From Teichococcus oryzae (GTDB lineage Bacteria; Pseudomonadota; Alphaproteobacteria; Acetobacterales; Acetobacteraceae): a DNA stretch of 64,000 bases. The stretch is from positions 1 to 64,000 of the forward strand of contig NZ_VUKA01000008.1 of the NCBI RefSeq assembly GCF_008386565.1, given 5' to 3'. Positions 63,192 through 64,000 of the stretch are shown in pieces. The notes beneath the pieces were generated by a model. That model was not told where the DNA came from and made no database searches. It saw only the letters and a program-made list of their open reading frames with translations. How positions within the stretch are numbered: the first letter of the stretch is position 1; each line of letters starts with the position of its first letter. A program made the translations under genes and the position numbers.

Positions 63192-64000
63192 CTACTCCGA
63201 GCGGCCCCGCAGCAGCGCCTCGGGGTGGCGTTCAAGATAATCGGCCAGCAGACGCACCGAACGCGCGGCGTCGGTTGCTTGTTGCAGCAGCCGCGACAAT
63301 TCACGGTTGAAGGCCGAGTTGGTGCCATAGCCGCGTTCCACCGAGGTGGCGGCAGCATTGGCGCGCGCCAGGGTCTGGTCGAGGGTGTTGGCCATGGCCG
63401 GCAGGCGGCGCAGCAGCGGCGCCAGCCCGTCATCGGTGCGGCGCACCAGGCGCTGCGTGTCGCCCAGGATGGCGGCCAGGCTGGCCACCGCGTCCCGCAG
63501 CTCCGGCCCGCCCACCAGGCTGTTCACCGCCGCCAGCGCGCCGGACAGGTTCTGGCCGATCTGGTCGAGCGGGAAGTTCTCCAGCTTGCCGGCGATGGCC
63601 CCCACCGCGCCCATCAGGTTGTCGCTGCCGCCGCCCAGGCTCGGGATCACCAGCAACTCGCCCTCCTGCCGCACTGTGGCGGGCGGTGCGTCGGGCACGA
63701 AATCCAGCGTCACCACTTTCTGGCCGGTCAGCAGGTTGCCGCTTGCCAGCTGCGCCCGCATCCCCTCGGCGACGAAGCGCTCCAGCGCCTGCCGCACCTC
63801 CCATTGAGGGCGGCCATTGGGAAAGGCGATGCGGTCGGGTTCGAGTGCGAGGCGCACCGGCACTGTGAAGCGGCCGGTGTCCCGGTCGAAGGCCAGGTCG
63901 ACGCTGGTGACGCTGCCGATGCGGATGCCGCGCATCTCCACCGGCGAGCGCGGCCCCAGCCCCCGCACCGAGCCATCCAGGTAAACCAGCACCTCCAGCC
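63192..64000 (-). CDS. pqiB: PqiB/MCE-domain lipid-transport protein, 5' end outside window
   Basis: Only the C-terminal part (about 269 codons) is present; the frame continues past base 64000, and the GTG at 63992 is internal. The last MCE domain is visible as LVYLDGSVRGLGPRSPVEMRG then IRIGSVTSVDLAFD, with ASGNLLTGQKVVTLDF. A long helical tail (about 120 to the end) follows, with repeating LQQ..A..A pattern as in PqiB. These proteins form a periplasm-spanning tunnel for lipids. Overall identity to PqiB versus other MCE families cannot be settled from this fragment. Confidence 0.85.
   Translation of the reverse strand, partial: LEVLVYLDGSVRGLGPRSPVEMRGIRIGSVTSVDLAFDRDTGRFTVPVRLALEPDRIAFPNGRPQWEVRQALERFVAEGMRAQLASGNLLTGQKVVTLDFVPDAPPATVRQEGELLVIPSLGGGSDNLMGAVGAIAGKLENFPLDQIGQNLSGALAAVNSLVGGPELRDAVASLAAILGDTQRLVRRTDDGLAPLLRRLPAMANTLDQTLARANAAATSVERGYGTNSAFNRELSRLLQQATDAARSVRLLADYLERHPEALLRGRSE

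Overview
The window reads as a chromosomal stretch of a very GC-rich alphaproteobacterium. The initiator tRNA is of alphaproteobacterial type. Many secreted solute receptors carry Arg-Arg (Tat-like) signals, and there is an unusually large set of ABC and Bug solute receptors next to small catabolic operons. This mix resembles Rhodospirillales/Acetobacteraceae such as Roseomonas-like genera. That placement is inference from gene style, not from a search.

Region by region. (1) 1-3.8 kb: initiator tRNA, recF and gyrB. (2) 4.3-15 kb: an alpha/beta hydrolase with a cysteine in the nucleophile position and an IclR regulator (both minus). Divergent to them runs a plus-strand operon with a two-subunit 3-oxoacid CoA-transferase, a complete branched-chain-amino-acid-type ABC importer, an NTF2-like protein, muconolactone isomerase, an SMP-30 lactonase and an MBL hydrolase. 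It looks like a lower beta-ketoadipate-type module with its own importer. (3) 15-23.2 kb: an MFS transporter, then a minus-strand operon of DeoR/GlpR-like repressor, HAD phosphatase, PhnD, PhnC, two PhnE and a GlpD-type dehydrogenase, which suggests uptake of a glycerophospho-compound. (4) 23.4-32.9 kb: a cyclase-family pseudogene with an internal deletion, a SnoaL-like protein, a large cyclase/STAND ATPase/TPR protein, a small secreted protein, a Crp/Fnr regulator, a TPR protein and a sorbosone-dehydrogenase-like protein. (5) 32.9-39.3 kb: amidase, chromate transporter, an arsR-arsC-arsB set, and a protein of two duplicated CAP domains. (6) 39.7-42.3 kb: PAS-GGDEF-EAL protein and a VOC protein. 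(7) 42.3-53.8 kb: a long minus-strand operon with a second complete branched-chain-type ABC importer followed by CaiB CoA-transferase, MmgE/PrpD, acyl-CoA dehydrogenase, MaoC-type hydratase and a Bug receptor, with a LysR gene divergent at its head. (8) 53.8-64 kb: PaiB-like protein, ilvD, acyltransferase-3 membrane protein, chemotaxis receptor, DUF427 protein, ergothioneine genes egtB-egtD, and a PqiC/PqiB pair cut by the window end.

The most interesting candidates are the two catabolic operons that each carry a private ABC importer, the Phn-type importer fused operonically to GlpD and a HAD phosphatase, the Cys-nucleophile hydrolase beside an IclR gene with a three-half-site operator, and the duplicated CAP protein. 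Gene starts were adjusted where ribosome sites or ATGA overlaps argue for it. Family assignments rest on motifs recognised by eye; no database search was run.
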